DNA of 6,019 bases, from positions 1 through 6,019 of the forward strand of contig SLQN01000323.1 in assembly GCA_007131465.1 (NCBI GenBank), written 5' to 3'. Shown here piece after piece: positions 5,849 through 6,019 of this stretch (within the stretch, counting starts at the first letter, position 1; every line of letters starts with the position of its first letter). The stretch comes from Paracoccaceae bacterium. Its GTDB lineage: Bacteria > Pseudomonadota > Alphaproteobacteria > Rhodobacterales > Rhodobacteraceae. The position numbers were made by a program, and so were the translations under genes. Below the pieces are notes generated by a model. It ran no database searches, was not told the DNA's origin, and worked only from the letters and a program-made list of their open reading frames with translations.

Positions 5849-6019
5849 TCAGCGAACATGCTGTTGAAGAAACCGTAGCCGAACCGTGCGACCAATCTGG
5901 TTTCCGAGCGAATTTGCAGCCATTTGGTTGTATATGTGGTTTACAAAAGGAATCCGCACTAACTCTATGTTCACTCCTGCCGCTTCTGCCGCCTGAACAA
6001 ACGCCCGAGTTCCAGAGGC
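5849..6019 (-). other. Unidentified open reading frame running in from the right edge
   Basis: On the minus strand 56 codons are open from the window edge to a TGA at 5849-5851. The translation contains AFVQAAEAAGVNIELVRIPF and then NHIYNQMAANSLGNQIG, which reads more like real protein than the other frames, particularly in its first half. An internal ATG at about 5923 would give only 24 residues, so if genuine this is the C-terminal end of a gene starting beyond the window, or a broken fragment. I do not recognise the family. It lies next to the IS66 remnant and may be more mobile-element debris. Two other frames here are also open over long stretches, so coding status is uncertain. Confidence 0.3.

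Overview
The window looks like a chromosomal carbohydrate-catabolism locus from an alphaproteobacterium, most probably of the Rhodobacterales type. That placement is an inference from three things: GC-rich codon use, the GntR/FCD - enolase-superfamily - CUT1 ABC transporter arrangement, and a Gram-negative style substrate-binding protein with a plain Sec signal peptide and no lipobox. No rRNA, tRNA or CRISPR array was seen.

Layout. The left part (1-799) is read leftward. A GntR-family regulator of the FCD subgroup (167-799) is followed after a single base by an ABC-transporter ATPase of the MalK/UgpC type, cut off by the window edge (1-165). A 163-bp divergent intergenic region (800-962) separates this from a rightward operon. 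It holds a striking regulatory cluster: three 8-bp direct repeats spaced exactly 11 bp apart, a perfect 10-bp palindrome, and a near-palindrome. The rightward operon (963-5551) encodes a mandelate racemase/muconate lactonizing enzyme-type enolase-superfamily enzyme, a periplasmic sugar-binding protein, two CUT1 permeases and a small RhaM-like sugar mutarotase. The last three genes are joined by ATGA stop/start overlaps. A GC-rich RNA hairpin sits between the binding-protein and first-permease genes.

The right end (5552-6019) is genomic debris. A fragment of the N-terminal part of an IS66-family transposase (TnpC) lies on the minus strand, beginning immediately after the mutarotase stop codon and probably frameshifted. 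Beyond it is a minus-strand open frame of unknown identity that runs off the window.

How the genes fit together (inference). The binding protein captures a carbohydrate in the periplasm. The two permeases and the divergently encoded ATPase import it. The mutarotase would interconvert anomers of a free reducing sugar. The enolase-superfamily enzyme, whose acid/base and metal-binding residues all look intact, would dehydrate or epimerise the corresponding acid sugar. The FCD regulator is the obvious candidate controller, sensing a carboxylate such as that acid sugar. No sugar dehydrogenase, lactonase, aldolase or kinase is present, so the rest of the pathway must lie outside the window, perhaps beyond the left edge. 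I do not see a clearly new class of system. The least explained parts are the phased repeat cluster, the divergent mutarotase, and the unidentified frame at the right edge.
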